From NCBI GenBank assembly GCA_030549495.1, contig JAUIRK010000967.1, forward strand, positions 186,001 through 250,000: a stretch of DNA of 64,000 nt, read 5' to 3'. How positions within the stretch are numbered: position 1 is the stretch's first letter; each line of letters starts with the position of its first letter. This document shows positions 22,801 to 37,800 of the stretch, one piece after another. The notes beneath the pieces are model-generated. The model was not told the DNA's origin. It was given only the letters and a program-made list of their open reading frames with translations, and ran no database searches. Both the position numbers and the translations under genes were made by a program. Origin of the DNA: Nectonema munidae (lineage: Eukaryota; Nematomorpha; Nectonematoida; Nectonematidae).

Positions 22801-25800
22801 ACTCATTTTTTACATTCAGAATGTGTAAATACCTAAAATTGTTAATCATATTTGCGGTTTACTTCTAAAAATTGTCTTCAAAACATTCCTTCAAATTTTA
22901 CAATGAAATAAATGTTTTTATACCAAATCGATCATGCTAGTTACATTTCTGAGCTCAGTTTTTACTTTTTGAAAATATCTGCAAGCGTCAATAAAATATG
23001 CAGTTAAAGTTTGAAAACTGTTTTCAAATATATCTCAAATTCTAGCTTTAATTTATGGACTCAATTTTTGCAGTTAGGATTTTAAAATACCTATAAGTTT
23101 CAATCAAATTTGCGGTTTATGTCTAAAAATTAAATCCAAAAATATTCTCTATAATTTTACATGAAATATATGTTTTTATATCAAATCAACCACTCTAGTT
23201 TTATATTTGAAATGAGTTTTTGCATTTCGAGGTTTTAAGATGTTTGAAAGTGTCAAAGAAATGTTCGATTTACATCTAATGTCTACAGAAATATTTTTGA
23301 AATTTAAATAAAATATCTCTTTTTATTCCAAATGGAAGATGCTGGTTTCATTTTTGGACTCAGATTTGGCATTCATTGTTTTAAAATATCTGAAAGCTTC
23401 AATCAGATTTGCGGTTTTCGACTATGCTTATTTTATTTCTGTACTTTATTTTGGCTAATACGGTTAAAAAATATCTGGAAGTGGCTATTGAATTATTGTT
23501 GTATGCCTTAAAATCAGTTGTGTAAAATTCTTTCAAAAAATCGTTGTATATTTGTTATATAGTAAAAATATACCTTTTTTTTGTATATTTTGGCTTATAA
23601 TACTTTCTTCAATCATCTTGATTATGAAATATTTATTTAAAAAAAATAAAATCTATTATAAAATGTTTTGAAGGTTTGTATAAGAGAAGGAAGCAAGTTG
23701 AAAACTAATTAAAAAGCGAACATGTGATCAAAAGAAATAATTAAAAAAAATATGTATCTTAACTAAATGGAAGATCTACCATGTTCTAATGAACTAGGAA
23801 GTGGTGTTCTTTGGGTTCTTCAAAAAAGACTTTGACCGTGAAAAAGAAGTTCCTCACAAATGAAAAATCTGTAAATCTAGGATTACAATTATCATTTAAC
23901 TAAGATGGGTAGGAAATCGGAAAATTTACAATAGGTCAGAGTTATCAAAAAAGCACAGATGCCAATATGTGAGAATTTAGTCACTATCAAGATATTTTTA
24001 TATTTAAATGGAATTTGTTCATCATTTTCCTTTTGCGTGAAAAGAAAATCTTTTAGATGAAGAAGGTGGACAACTTTTTGTAATTGAACAATAAAAATCA
24101 CGAATGATTCATCAGAAAAAAATCGTTGAACTGAGATTGGCTGACAAATATTCAGGCCTGATAATAATTACCTGATAATAAAATACGCGATACTGATAAA
24201 AAAAAAAGCCTACGATCATCAAGCAAAATTTCATAAAAATAAGTAAAATAATGGTTCGTAAAAATTAAACATATATGTAGATATGAAATTTACTAATTAA
24301 GGTGTTAATTTTTTATTTTTAACAATAGATTGAATTTTATGATTTTCACGACTTCCAACGTTTCAATTTTGGCAACATGGCTAAAAAGATACAAAAATGT
24401 ATCAAACTAAACATTTTTTTCATTTTTCTATTCATTAACTTTAATAATGAAAAAAAAGTAATTTTACACTATAAAATTTATTATTCTTCGTGCGGTATTC
24501 TTCATTAGAATTTAATTATTGATGAATCTATGATCTCTAAAAGGATTTAATCTCTATAACGAACTCAAGAAAAGAACTAAAAAATTAGATGATCTTATAA
24601 TACTATAAAAAGAATAAAATGAACATCTATTGTAGAAGGTTTTGGTTCAGGGACAATTCGCCCTCAAAACAATTCGGCCTCAGGACAATTTGGCTTCTTT
24701 TTTACAAGCATAAAACTTTATTTTGCCTTTTAACTTTTTTTGCTCAGAATCATTTGTAATTTTAAGACTTGAAACTAAATAGAATAGTTTAGCCGCTCTA
24801 TCTTTTTTTTGTTTTTTCTATAATAAGTTTTATCTGAAAGTATAGGAACGTTTCGCTAACCTTTTTTCAACTTTTTGATATAGTCTTTTCTGATTATTAT
24901 TTTTTTTAAATTTCCGTTAATTTTAGACAATATATTTGAGTAATATAAAGCAATATCAATCATATTAAAATAATAAAGGCCATCCTGTCGTTTTGAGTCA
25001 ACACGTATACTCTTCTAAATTTTGGTCAAGTTAATCAACGCCATTTTCCAAAATTGTAATCCATAAAATATTGCTCGTCTTTTTTGAACCTCATCTAAGG
25101 TTTTTTCCTTCCGCATGAGAAGAGCTTAATAAAACTACTATTTTGTTTTTTTTTAGGATACATGAAACCATTAAAATTTTAATAACGTGATTATGAAGTA
25201 AAACGAAAGAAAAAACTTGTTTTTTTACATTTTTCAATATTTTTGCTACTTCTTTTGTAATCGTACAAACCGTTCCCAACAAATTCAGTTTATTTTCAAG
25301 TAAAAACACAGCTATTAGATGTAAATTAAAAAAAATTTTGTTATCAAAAAAATTAAAAATAGTAAAAGAAAAGAATTAAAAGCTAAATAGTCGTTCTTTT
25401 TGAAAAAACATTTGACTAGTTTCAAAAATGTTACAATACACACAGTGTATGCAGTGCCCGCGCTAAGCAAAAATTTTAGGGAGAAGGGAGGGGGGGGGGG
25501 GGGGGAGGGGCTTCATTTTTAAAAAAAAGTTACTTTAAACTTTTTAATAAGAACTTCTTCGAATAGAAAAAAAATCGAAAAAGTGGCACAGCCCCCCGCC
25601 CCCCCCCCCGAAATTATTGACCAAGATCTTGCAAGGTGTCTCCCCAGATCTTGCCAGACCTCTGATATATATGTATATTGATTAATCTGTTTCAAGGCGA
25701 AAAGAAAACATATGCTGTATTTGTCCTATCTATACAGATTACATTTTCATGAAAGAAATTATCATGAATAATTTTTTTTGTCATATTTTTTTAGGGTAAT

Positions 25801-28800
25801 GAAAATTTATTTAAGGGACCTTGAAAATTACTTGGGGGCTTGAGAAATAGTTGGGGGAGGGTGCTTGTGCCCTAAAATTTAATAGGTAGCGCGGGCTCTG
25901 AGTGTATGATTGATTTTTTTTTGAAAAACAAAATACTTAACTACATTTATCCATATGTATAATCTTTTTTTAAAAAATTTTTCTATCTATTATAATTCGC
26001 TCATTTCTTCAAAAATGTTACAAAATGTAACGAACATAAGGATAAGGCAAACTTTAGTGATTTGAAAGGCCAACTTGTCTTATTTGATACTAAGAATTTT
26101 TAGAGACCGAATTGTCCTCAAGCCGAATTGACCTTAGGCCGAATTATCTCGAGGTGTCCTGAGGCCGAATTTTCTTAAGGCCGAATTGACCTCCTCCAGA
26201 AAGTTTTTTCTCCTATAGGTTTTTTCAACTCAAAAATAAGAAATAGACCTGAAGGTAAAACCTTTAGCTTTATTATTTATAAAATATTTTTTTAAACATA
26301 GAATATGCCATTTTAAATTTAAAAAATTCATAAAACCCCAGGATAAATATATTTTGTTTTGACAACCCCCGTTCCCGTAGGAAAAAAAACAATCGTAGTG
26401 GACACCTTAAAATTATCACCAACAAAATCATCTCATGCTTAGCATCCTCAGCATTACATCACCATCAAATTCATCTCAAGATAAACATCATCATCAAGGG
26501 TCTGATCATAATAAACTTTAATTCATCGCCATTCACGTCATCATCTGGACAGCATCACCAACGCCATCATCATAGTAGCAATTTTCAATTCTAGCCACAC
26601 ATAATAATTACCACTTTCAAAAGGGAAGTAGGCACTCATTAGGTATTCTGAAGTGAAATTGCTATCGATACTAGTGTGTCTAGACACTTCTTTGTATTTA
26701 AAAAGTTTTGCATTAAAAGTAACACGACTGCTCTCATCCCCTCCCTGCATCCATTCCTCTTTGTTGTGAGAGTGGATGAGAGAGAGAAACAAAACTTTTT
26801 GGTAGAGAAGCTTTTATCTCCTTATCAACGCCTCATCCATTCCAATGATTGATGAAGGAAGTCGGGTGCAGACAAGTTCAAACTTGGAATGACAATTATT
26901 TTAATTTCTTTTTTCAATATCTGATCTGCCGTATTGCACGCTTACATGAAGTCTAGGACATTTACCCCTGAAGACAATTTACTAAATAGCTAACTACAGT
27001 TCGGGCCAAATTTAGTTCGTTATATCCGAATTTCGGCAATAAGGACAAAATCTTATAGCATAAAATGTCTGCTGTTTTACAACACTATAGCATTTGGCCA
27101 TAATATGATTTACTAACGACGCAATTCGATTGGTTCGAAATGAGCTACGTCATATCTTCACTCAAGATACTAGCAAATTAGTACGCAATACCCGAAATTT
27201 CGTTATAGCAGACATTTCGAGCACGCAAGCAAATTCTTTCGTTGTAAACAGACTTCACTGTAACTAACAATAGAATGATTATAGAATAATTGGGGGTGCT
27301 TCTCCATTTTCATAAATTGCAATATACCCAACAAAAAAAGACTCCTTGTCAACACGAACTTACGAAACTTTAGCTTTGATTATTATTGATGAATAATTAA
27401 TAAAGGTATTAGTAATGTCATGTTAATTTTATTTTAATTATAAAAATTATTTGTAAGAACAATGAAAACTCTACTCCATCTTTATTCAATTCTCGCCCAT
27501 TTTGAATAAGATCAAAAGTGTAGTATAAAGTATGTATGATTTTTTTTTTTACAAATTTCCATTTTTTATGTAAAAATATAAAATTTTAAATTAAAATAGA
27601 CATCGGAATCGGTCAAGGTATCGATCGGGACATCTAAAGGTCTCAATTCAGTCATTGCTCCTTTTCAGGGTGTGGTTGCAAGCAAGTGTTTTAATAATTT
27701 GCAGTAATCGACAATGGTAAACTCAAATGTATGAAAAATTGGCAAAAATTTTGGAACCCTTACATCCCTAGGACAACATCAACACATTCTTCTATCGAAA
27801 ATCGCATATAGCCATTAGATCATTACAACATATCAATCTGAAAAATATAGTTCTGATTCGGTTCGCGATCTTCCAATCTTGGGTAGGATTCTGCCGTTGG
27901 ATCGAATAAAATATGCAAACATTCAGATCAAATTTAGCGTGTAAGTGCGCAGTAAATTAAAAAATGTAACAAGTTGTTATTGATGTAATTTATGAGCATA
28001 AGCAAAAAAATGCAATCAAATATAATGATTATTCGTGAAAATGATATCAATGATCTTTCCTTAAAGCTGTAGACATCTTGAATTTCATATAAAATTAAGC
28101 AGCCTAATTATTATTACGTTTATAATTAGTATTGATTGTAATCAAATACTTCATTGATGTTTGTAAATAAGTTTTGATGTAATAAAAATATAAATGACAT
28201 ATCATTTCTAATAAATTTTTGAATCAAATGAGAACATGGCTTTGGTCAATATTTACAGCAATATTTTTTGCAAAATTAACTGCTTCATTGATGTAGATTT
28301 TCCATTACCAATGTCTAGAATCTAGATTGTCAAGAATATAAGCAAGATCAAAATAATTAATGATAAATATGTATGTAATTTAGTCAATGGTAGAAAAACA
28401 GTAACCTTAAATTAAAAATGAATATTAAAATGTAATTGAATTTATGTTAAAATTTTGGAAAAAATATTTTTGTATTAAATTATTATTTGTGAAAGTAAAT
28501 TTATAGATGGCTGAAATCTTTTGAGTTAATTTGAACACCCAAATTTCGTTTGATAGTGATATATTATTGCAATATATAACCAAATAATTACTTACGTAAA
28601 AAAATTTCAAATTTTATGTATTCTTATTGATTGACAGGTTAAAATTTGTTTTTGGGTAGATTTGATTAATTTTTAGTTAATCACGTGAAAACTTTGTAAA
28701 GAAGCGGACCTTTGCTCTCTTGTCATTATTGAATCACGCGCCACCAATAGGTTTAAAGGGATTTCACTGTATACGATTTTTTCCTCTAACTTAGCGTAGT

Positions 28801-31800
28801 ATTATTTTATGAAATCACTTCAATGAGAAGCATCCAAACTCTCGAATAGTTCTGGAAATGATGCACATTTTTTCTATAAGAATTTTCATGTTAAAGCACT
28901 TTTACTTTTGTTGAACATTTTTCATGACTTTTTTTAAATCGCTGTACTTTTTACTTCCATAATCAAATAGTAGTAAGTGTGGTAGAAAGGTGAAGCATAA
29001 CAATTTAAAAATAAAGGAATTCACACACATATGAAAACTAAATTTATGGTTATCTTGACCAAAAAATCATTTAACCCTAAAAGGAGTAGAGAGCACGGCT
29101 ATCAGATACCTCTGAAGAAAATATGAAACAGTAGTAAAAATTGATTTTTATAAATTCACATGCTCAAGCCAAGTCTTACTTAGGAAATTTTTAAAGAATC
29201 GATCAGCGTAAATGCTTATCAATTAAATAATTTTTAGGTTAACCCATTTACGACCAATGTTCCTATTTTGGAACATAAGTAATTTCATCTTCGTCTGCTT
29301 TTTTCAATGACTATGAATATAAATCGTCTGCGTTTTTTAGATATCGTCTGCTTTGCTTGGTCTTAAATGGGTTAAAATATTTCTAAATATTATCGATGCT
29401 AGGTGATGGAATATTTAAAAATTTAGCATAATCGCACAGTTAAAATTTCGTTCGACCGAATTTCAAAAAAGAGCCAATTTTTTGGGTCACGAGGTGCGCG
29501 GCGAAAGGAATTGTAATAAGAACGCTTCTTTTTCATTTTCACGAACGAGGAATAATTCTGCTGTGATCTCTGTGAATGACAGTATACTTTACTTATCATC
29601 ATCTATATTCTAATCATACTTGGGAAGATGATGTTAAGAACTGTAAAAAAATATATATATATAACAAACAAAAGTAAAAACATGGCGTGTAATTGTGTGT
29701 GTTAATTTGAGTGCGCCTAAAAATCCATAAACTCATTCATCACGTTGATCATCATCCCCTTTATTAGTGCGAGAAAGAGGATAGGAAAAGTATTTTCGTC
29801 ATTCGGATGACCTTGAAAAGTCTTTTTTTCTGTTGCTTGAATTTTAATTTGGCAAACATATACCAGAACACAACCACTAAATCATCATCATCATAAAAAG
29901 TGTTTGTTCATCGTGTGCATTATATATATATTTTTTTGTATCTCCTATTCTCACTCACAAGCACACAAAATCTTTTCAAGTACCAAATAGAGAAGTTGAA
30001 AGGAGGAATCCTTGAGCACTTTTTATTTATCTATTTTACATATGAGTATAAATGGATTTACACAAAATTTGAGCTTCAGAAACAGGAGTGTAAGTTGTTT
30101 TAACCGAGATATAAGTTGATATACTTTGACGTTGAATTCAAATTATAAGATGAAAACGTGGTTTGCAATTTAATTATAATGATTATGAGAACTAGGTTTA
30201 ACTTTTTTTAAAAACTAGGTCAAGTACACTTTGTAACTATTTTTATTTTCATTTGTTTTTATGAACATTTTTCTACAAAGTTTAAAAAATAGAACTTTTT
30301 AATTGACTTAATAAGAGACATGATATTAGAAAAAGATACTAAAAAGAAAGAATGGAAATTTAATTTTAAAAATTGAGTGTTATTACGCGGTTAACGAGCA
30401 AACTCTTATATTGTCGCTTTTACAGAAATAAAATCGCCTGCGTTAGTTAATACAATCTTCTACTTTACATTAAATATCTTTTGATCATCATGATTATTAG
30501 CGCTTTTAAATTTTTTTGTTGATACTGTCGGATTTGAAGTCAGCATAGTTTTCTTCGCTCCGACTTCAACAAGTTTAAATGGAAATCACATATGGCCTAT
30601 GATTTAAAAGTGCATTTATGCTTATAAATGTTCATTGAAATTGTCGTGTTTTTAATCATAATATAATAACTAATTAATTGACAATTAGTTAATAATAATA
30701 TAATTTAACCTTTAACAATTTCAGACACAATCGGACACCAGTGTATCAAAAATCGTCTGCTTAAGTTATACAAAAATTTATTGAAAAAGAAAGTACACTA
30801 TTGAAAAGGAATGTCTGAAAGGGTTAAATCATAATTATGTTCAAATGGTTTTTTTGATTTTTCATACTATACCTTTGTACAAAGAAAAAGGCAGAAAAGT
30901 GAAATCAAGCTTACTGGGTTTGAGTATCAAGAGATTGAAAAATAAAAAATTGCGCGGGCAAACGTTAATTATGCATTAAAATCCCTCAGCGATAAGTAAT
31001 AAATAATTTTTTTTGTGGAAAAAAATATAAATCTTCTAATTTTATTATTCTTTCAATGAAAGTTAATAATTGGCAATAAAATTATTAGTCAAATTAACTC
31101 ATTTTGGTTAACGCAAAGCAGAAGATTTAGACCAATCCTTATTTTGGAAATTCGGATTCTCCTGCGTTTCTCTACAGGAACAATAACGCAAAATGGATTA
31201 ATACTTCGAATATCTCATGCAATATACTTGATGCCTCTTTTTCATTTATAACCTTCCCCCTGAATACAAGATCCTAAGAAGATTTTGCTTATTTTTGTGC
31301 TCCAATTTGTAAATTTCTTTAATTATAGTTACATCACTCCTAATATCTTATATTTATACGTAATGATTAAAAATAAATACTTATAAACTTTGTTTTCTTA
31401 CACTCATGTAGGGTTCCCAGATGTTCCAGTTTTGACGTCGCTTAACACTGCAATCTAGCAGGGATTTATAAGAAGCCCTGCTTTTCATCCACGAATCTTA
31501 TATGTCCAAAAAGAAGTTTGAAAAAATTGAGCTCTAAATGTGATTGTTTATCTCTTTTTCAAAGAATTTTTTATATTAATTATTTTTATAGGAAATACAA
31601 AAATCTGTTCTTGACTTTTATTCAATACTTTTTTTTCCTGATTTGATTGTGTAAAAATATGGTTTAGGATCAAATTTCAAAATAGTGGAAGAAAAAATAG
31701 TTGAAAAAATCCTTGTAAATGTTTCTATTTTTTAAAGTAGAGTGACGCTTAGCATGCTTGACCACTCCCTGGCTTCCTCAGATGCACGAAGTTTGTGTAG

Positions 31801-34800
31801 TTGACCAAATGATTTGTAAGGAAGAAAATGAAAATTTGATCCAACAAATAGCATCATATAATGACCGAAGAATAGGTATATTTTGGATATTTTCCTTTGA
31901 GGAAACCAAAATTTTGAAGAATAACTCTATCTCTCTTCAATGGAAGTTCATACATTTAAAGCAAAGAATTTTCATCTCATGGTACACTGCTCTATCTCAC
32001 TTAACCTCAAAGATTTAAATGATGGAAAATAGAAATAAACTTGGTGGCTATATTAATGGAGGCGATTAAGCGTGACAAAAGATAAAACGTTACATATATG
32101 TGAATGGGAGTCAGGCGTTGCTATGTTGCGAGCTTTGAGCACAACCATGTTGAGGCAAGAAGTTTGGCCGTGGTAGCAAAGAGAAACCAATATCTCGCCT
32201 ATATTTCTCTTTTCTGGTATCTAAAATGGAAAGAACACACTTATTATTTATACAAGTGATGCAAAAATTTTCATCTGACTGATTGATTATAATGCGCTTT
32301 GCTTTAGTGAAGCGTTTCTCAACCCCTTTGTTAAAATCGCCCACTGAGATTCTAAAATATTCTAAAATCGTCCACTATGAAGTAAAAAAAATACGAAAAA
32401 TCTTTCACCATTTTTTTTCAAACTTTAAATTGAATTCTTCATTGCACTTAAGTTCAATAAACTCTTCCTAAAAATGTTCTTCTATATTGTAAAATCTTAA
32501 GAAACCTGATTTATCACACATTCCTCTATTTTGTGTTCAAAAAATCCCCAATATTGAACAATTAGGGATCTGAGATGTACTACATCAAATTCTTATGTAA
32601 AAAATTAGTTTTTAAATTTTTTTTGAATATTTACTTGTAGAATGCAGAGCTATTTGCTGAATAAAAATTACCCACTTAAATTCAATTTTCGCCAAGAAGT
32701 GTCCAATTAGGCCGTGTTTGAGAAAGACTGTTTTAGTGCATCTTTTGCTATTTAAAATTTTTTTAGTAATAAGTAAACATCTTAGTAAGGCTTAAGTTCA
32801 CTCTTTTTCAAACCAAACATGTAATAATGAAGTATGAAGATGGATGGGATACAGTATGTTACGTTGCGAAATTATGGTAGGTAACAATAGCTTTTTTCTA
32901 AAAAATACGATTAGAAATTACGCAAACGAAAAAAACCAAACTACTAAAAATATCGAAGTTCTTCCATACGATTTCTATTTTTGGTGCGTTTTTTTTAAAT
33001 CGAAACTGTGAGTATCAAGTTCAAACTCGTTATTTGAGTGGTAACTAGTGGAAACAAAAGTTAACCTATAAATCCTTCAAAAATGGACATAACGACTTCA
33101 AAATTTGACTTTATTTGGAAAAAAATTGACCTAAAATATAATTCTTTAATCACTTTTCCCAATTATTAATTTTATTATTGTAAGATACCAGCTAATATTT
33201 TTAATTATTCTCGTTTGAAAGGCACGATCTTTAGACAGAAGCTTCTTAATCATGCTTTGGGCATGATGCGTTGTTTTCTTTTATATTAACTGAAAACATT
33301 GTATAATCTACTTAGTTGGGTTCAGAAGAAATATACTTCTAATCATTTTAATATATAGCTATAATAAATTTTGCGATATCTTTAAATATTTAATAAATAT
33401 TTATAATTATCTATAATAAATAATCTTATTATTTTATAACGAATATATTTAAATATTTTAATGATTTTTCACTTAATTTAAACGAAAACAACGCATCCTC
33501 TAATCAGACGAAATATTGGTTTAAAGAATTTTTGATCGAACTGTTATCTAAAATAAGTAACCTAAAAAACTGCTGGCTAATTATGGATAACGCAAAGATC
33601 CACAAAACTCAAACTATCGAAAACTTAACTTCAGATGGACAAATTTTGAAGTTTTTGTCTCCTTATAGTTACATGCTGAATCCAATTGAGCTGGCATTCT
33701 TAAAAATCAAAAATTTTGCAAAACAGAAATTAAGTAAGGTTTGCTTCAATATTTATAAAACATGTTTTAAAAACTTTTATTTTAGACACAACACTTTCTT
33801 TCATGCTAGATGAAGTGATCAAATAGAAAATGATCAGTGTATCTTTCAACACGTCTACAGAACCTGACAATCGCACATAATATTACGTGCATTTATTAAG
33901 AAACAAGACTTCAAAGCTTATTCAGAAAAGTAAAATCAAAAAAGACACTTTAGAATTTAAAAAAGACACTTTAGAATTCGAAAAAGACACTTTAGAATTT
34001 TAAAAAGACACTTTCGAATTTGAAAAAAACACTTTAGAATTTAAAAAAGACCGTTTAGAACTAAAAATAGTATACTTTACAGCACTTACTCTAATTTTTT
34101 TCTAATTAACTCACTAACTAGGTAGAAAAATATATTTTATGTTTTTTTCTCTTGAATAAATTTATTCATATTTCTGTCATTTAAAATAAATTTGTCGAAT
34201 TAACTATATAAAACCCAAATCTAAGATTACGACCCAAATAGTTTGGAATATTCTGTATTTTTTATAAAGTAATTGGAAGTAACAAATTCTATACGGAAAG
34301 GAGAAACAATGAAGTTAGTTGATGAAAAATTGTTTATATCGTCCCTTGAGAAGATGCTTCAAGATGTATATTACAACAAATTCATTTTCTTATTGTTTTT
34401 TAATTTATGTCATCTATAAATTATGATTTATCAAATTCACACAATGCAAAAAATTTTTCCACAAAAATAATTATTAAAAGCAAAGATACATTGAATAAAT
34501 AAGAATAGCATTCATAAATTTTCCAGAAAGCAAAAATTCAAGCTGTCTTGAAGGTTTTTTATTGCAAGTAAAGGAATGAATTCTTCAATTTTTTCGAAAT
34601 TTATAAGATCGAATTGAAAGAGAATTTTTTCTCAAAAAATATCACGAAAATCATCGTGTCTTTCCAAATATCATAACATTTCATATTACATGGATGTCGA
34701 CCACAGTCGACATATGTCGGCGTTTATTAATGCTTTTTAATACAACTCTTCTGCTTTTAGATATCATCGTCTGATTATTCTGGTCGATAACGGGTTAATA

Positions 34801-37800
34801 AAGCACTTTCTATGCAAAATTCTTTTTATGGAATATTTTTTTAAGATTTACCAAAATATTCAACATGGAATGCTGGAATCAGGATAAAATATAGCAATGA
34901 AAATTAAGATATAAATAGGGATTCATTCAAAAATTGAATGTATCAGACTGCGCCTTAGATATAGGGAGCATTTATTGTATTTGAATGATCTCTTAACTTA
35001 AGTGTACAAAAGTAAAGATAGCTTGCGTGTTTTTATACAGAAACCAGCATTTGTATTTAAGTATGAGAAAAGAAGGTTGCTTTAAAATAGGCTGGCTTCT
35101 TAGATTCAAACCCAAGATTTTATAGTATCAAAGGCAGCATTCCCTTATCGAGAATAGGTAATAAAAGTTAATTATAGTTAGATAGTAATATTTCTAAGCA
35201 CATAATTTAATAATAAGACAAGTAAAAAAAGTTTATTCCCTATTCCACATGCTTTCCCAAATTTTTCTATTCAACAACTCCTTGGACCTCATTTAAATCC
35301 CGTATACGACATTATTTTAAGGCAGCCGTTCTCAATCTTTTTGTTTTACAAAGGCCCAAATTAGGAGCCAGCAGGGAACTAGAGGGTGTCAGCAAAAGCA
35401 TAAAATTCGTTTTTATAGAAAGCTTTTTTTAAATAACTCGAAAATATTATTCTATAGTGACTTAAACTGAATCCAAATTGCGACATATATATCATAAAAC
35501 TAATGAATAATATTATTCATAAATAATAAAGCAATAAATTTGCCAAATTTTGAGTGTATTAATATGATATTGTTAGCCTAGTTTTCTTGCAAATTTGCTA
35601 TGAGGACTGCAAAACAAGAGGTTAAGAACCACCGTTTCAAAGCAACGCCTCCTTATTTCAAAAATATTGTTCTTTAATAAATTTCAACATTCTCATATTT
35701 TTTATTTGTTCATCATATGAAGCAACCTTAAAAAATCCTTTTATATCTTATATTATCCTGACTCGACAAATACCATTTTTAGTTCTATTTTATCTCTTTG
35801 CAATTCTATTTTCCTTTTTTGCAACTCTATCTAAATTAAAATTTTTGATTTTCTTATTTTTATATTGTTTTTATGTGTTATTTTTATTTAAACTTTTTTT
35901 TTGTTGATATTTTAACATTATTTTCAGAATAAATTAAAATGACACATGTCATAATAATATAAGCACAACAAATTCAAAAATTTAAATTCCGATAGAATTG
36001 CAAGAGACAAAATAGAATTAAAATGACAAAATAGAACTAAGATTGTTATGTTAACTTTCATTTAAAAAGCATTTAGTTTATTATTTTTTGTTTCATTTGG
36101 AACTTTAAAATAAAAAATATGTTATTCAAAAAAATAAAAGATTAAGTTAAAAATTTTGTAGGACAAACATATGTGACATAATTATTCAAAAGATTTGCAA
36201 TGTTTCCTTTAGAATTTTGACAGCGCCGTATCGGTGGCCATGGCCTAAATTTTAATTCAAGACAATCGAACAACTTTTTAGTTATTCTTACACCGTAAAA
36301 ATATAACTCGTTTTTTTGTTTAAAACCGAGAATCAAAAACAAGTGAAATACAAAACAATTAGAAGAAAGCTGCCAAACTCTTTTATCGCTATCGCCTACA
36401 TTTGAACAGAAAAAAATGATCAGTGACGTATACAGACCTTTTATATTATTAAGTGTCGACAGGAAATTTGGAAATTGTCTTGTAAAGTATGAATAAGTAT
36501 ACGATATGATGAATAATTGTTAATATTTTCTTTTTCCTTACTTCTCTGACCAAATTAGATTTTTCTATATATTTTTTTAATGTTGAAAATGACAAACTTT
36601 TTAAAATGTCGTTATTATTTAGACTAGTTTTGACTCATGAAGATATGTATGTGTTTTTACGTTCTTTATATATGTGAGGATAATTTCTAGATATATGAGA
36701 CAAGAATTTCAATACTCTGTTACCTATAAACACATACTTTACGTTTATTTCAAGGTTTATAACGGACAAGTCTGAAAAGAAAAAATAATCAAAAGTAAAA
36801 ATGACAAAAAGAAAAAATTTTAAGAGAGGGAGGGGTTTTACATGTGGGTAAGAAACTCTTCCTAGATACGGCACTCGCTCATCACATCTCCGTATTGGTA
36901 TATATGTATTCATTGTGTTTTATATTTTTTAATATTGATTATGTTCAGTTTTAACCGGTTAATATTATTTTTTTAGATATGTAAACCTTCTGACCATGGC
37001 GACGCTGTGAGCAAATTATTATTATTAGAGATGACGAAATAATAAAACGTTTGTTAAGGCATACCTTTGAGTCAACAGACTTTAAGCATTGCGTGAGAAT
37101 GATGTGCGGGCTGATTAAGAAGCTCTCCGCCTGCAGATAGAGCGGGTAAAAGAGTTCTGCGCAGATGCTATCATTGCTGTAAGCGTCAAACTCGTAGAGA
37201 ATGAAATGAAGGATCCAATTGCGTGCCTGCTTTTCACTCACTTCGTGAAGCGTAAACACTTCTTGGTACTCCGGATTAGCCGTGTTTCTCACCACCCGCG
37301 TCCTCATCTTGTGCCTTCTCTCCGGCAGCACAATCACTTTTACGTACGCGTCCATCACTTTAGGAAGACTACTGACCTTGATCAGGGTCAGGGTGAAACG
37401 CCTCCTCTCCTGATCCATGAGCAGGGAAAACGTTATTCGGCCAAGTACACTTTCTCCATTTTCTGGAAAAGACTTTGCTCTTGCCATTTCACTGCTTATG
37501 CCACTCAGCGAATTACTACTACATACACTTGTGTCCAAGTTTGAGAAGGATTGTGATTCGCTACACGTCTCACCAATCACAACTCGCTCACTCAGAACAC
37601 TCTCTTTTTCCACATCTTCCTCCTTGCTGCTGGTTGGAGACTCTTGTGACACTTGGGTTACGGGTTCTCTCTTTTCTAGGGGGTAACAAGATTTTACTTC
37701 CAGTTTGCGAGTTATTGGATTTGGCTTTAGTGTGTAGTAGTTGTTCAAAAACTTTCTTGTCATCAAGTGTTGGTGTGTAGACTCGTAAGCTAAAAAATTT

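Noticed and set aside
37206-37780. Three plus-strand frames of 89-112 codons opposite the TM-C2A exon
   Set aside because: They are antisense shadows of a well-supported synaptotagmin exon.
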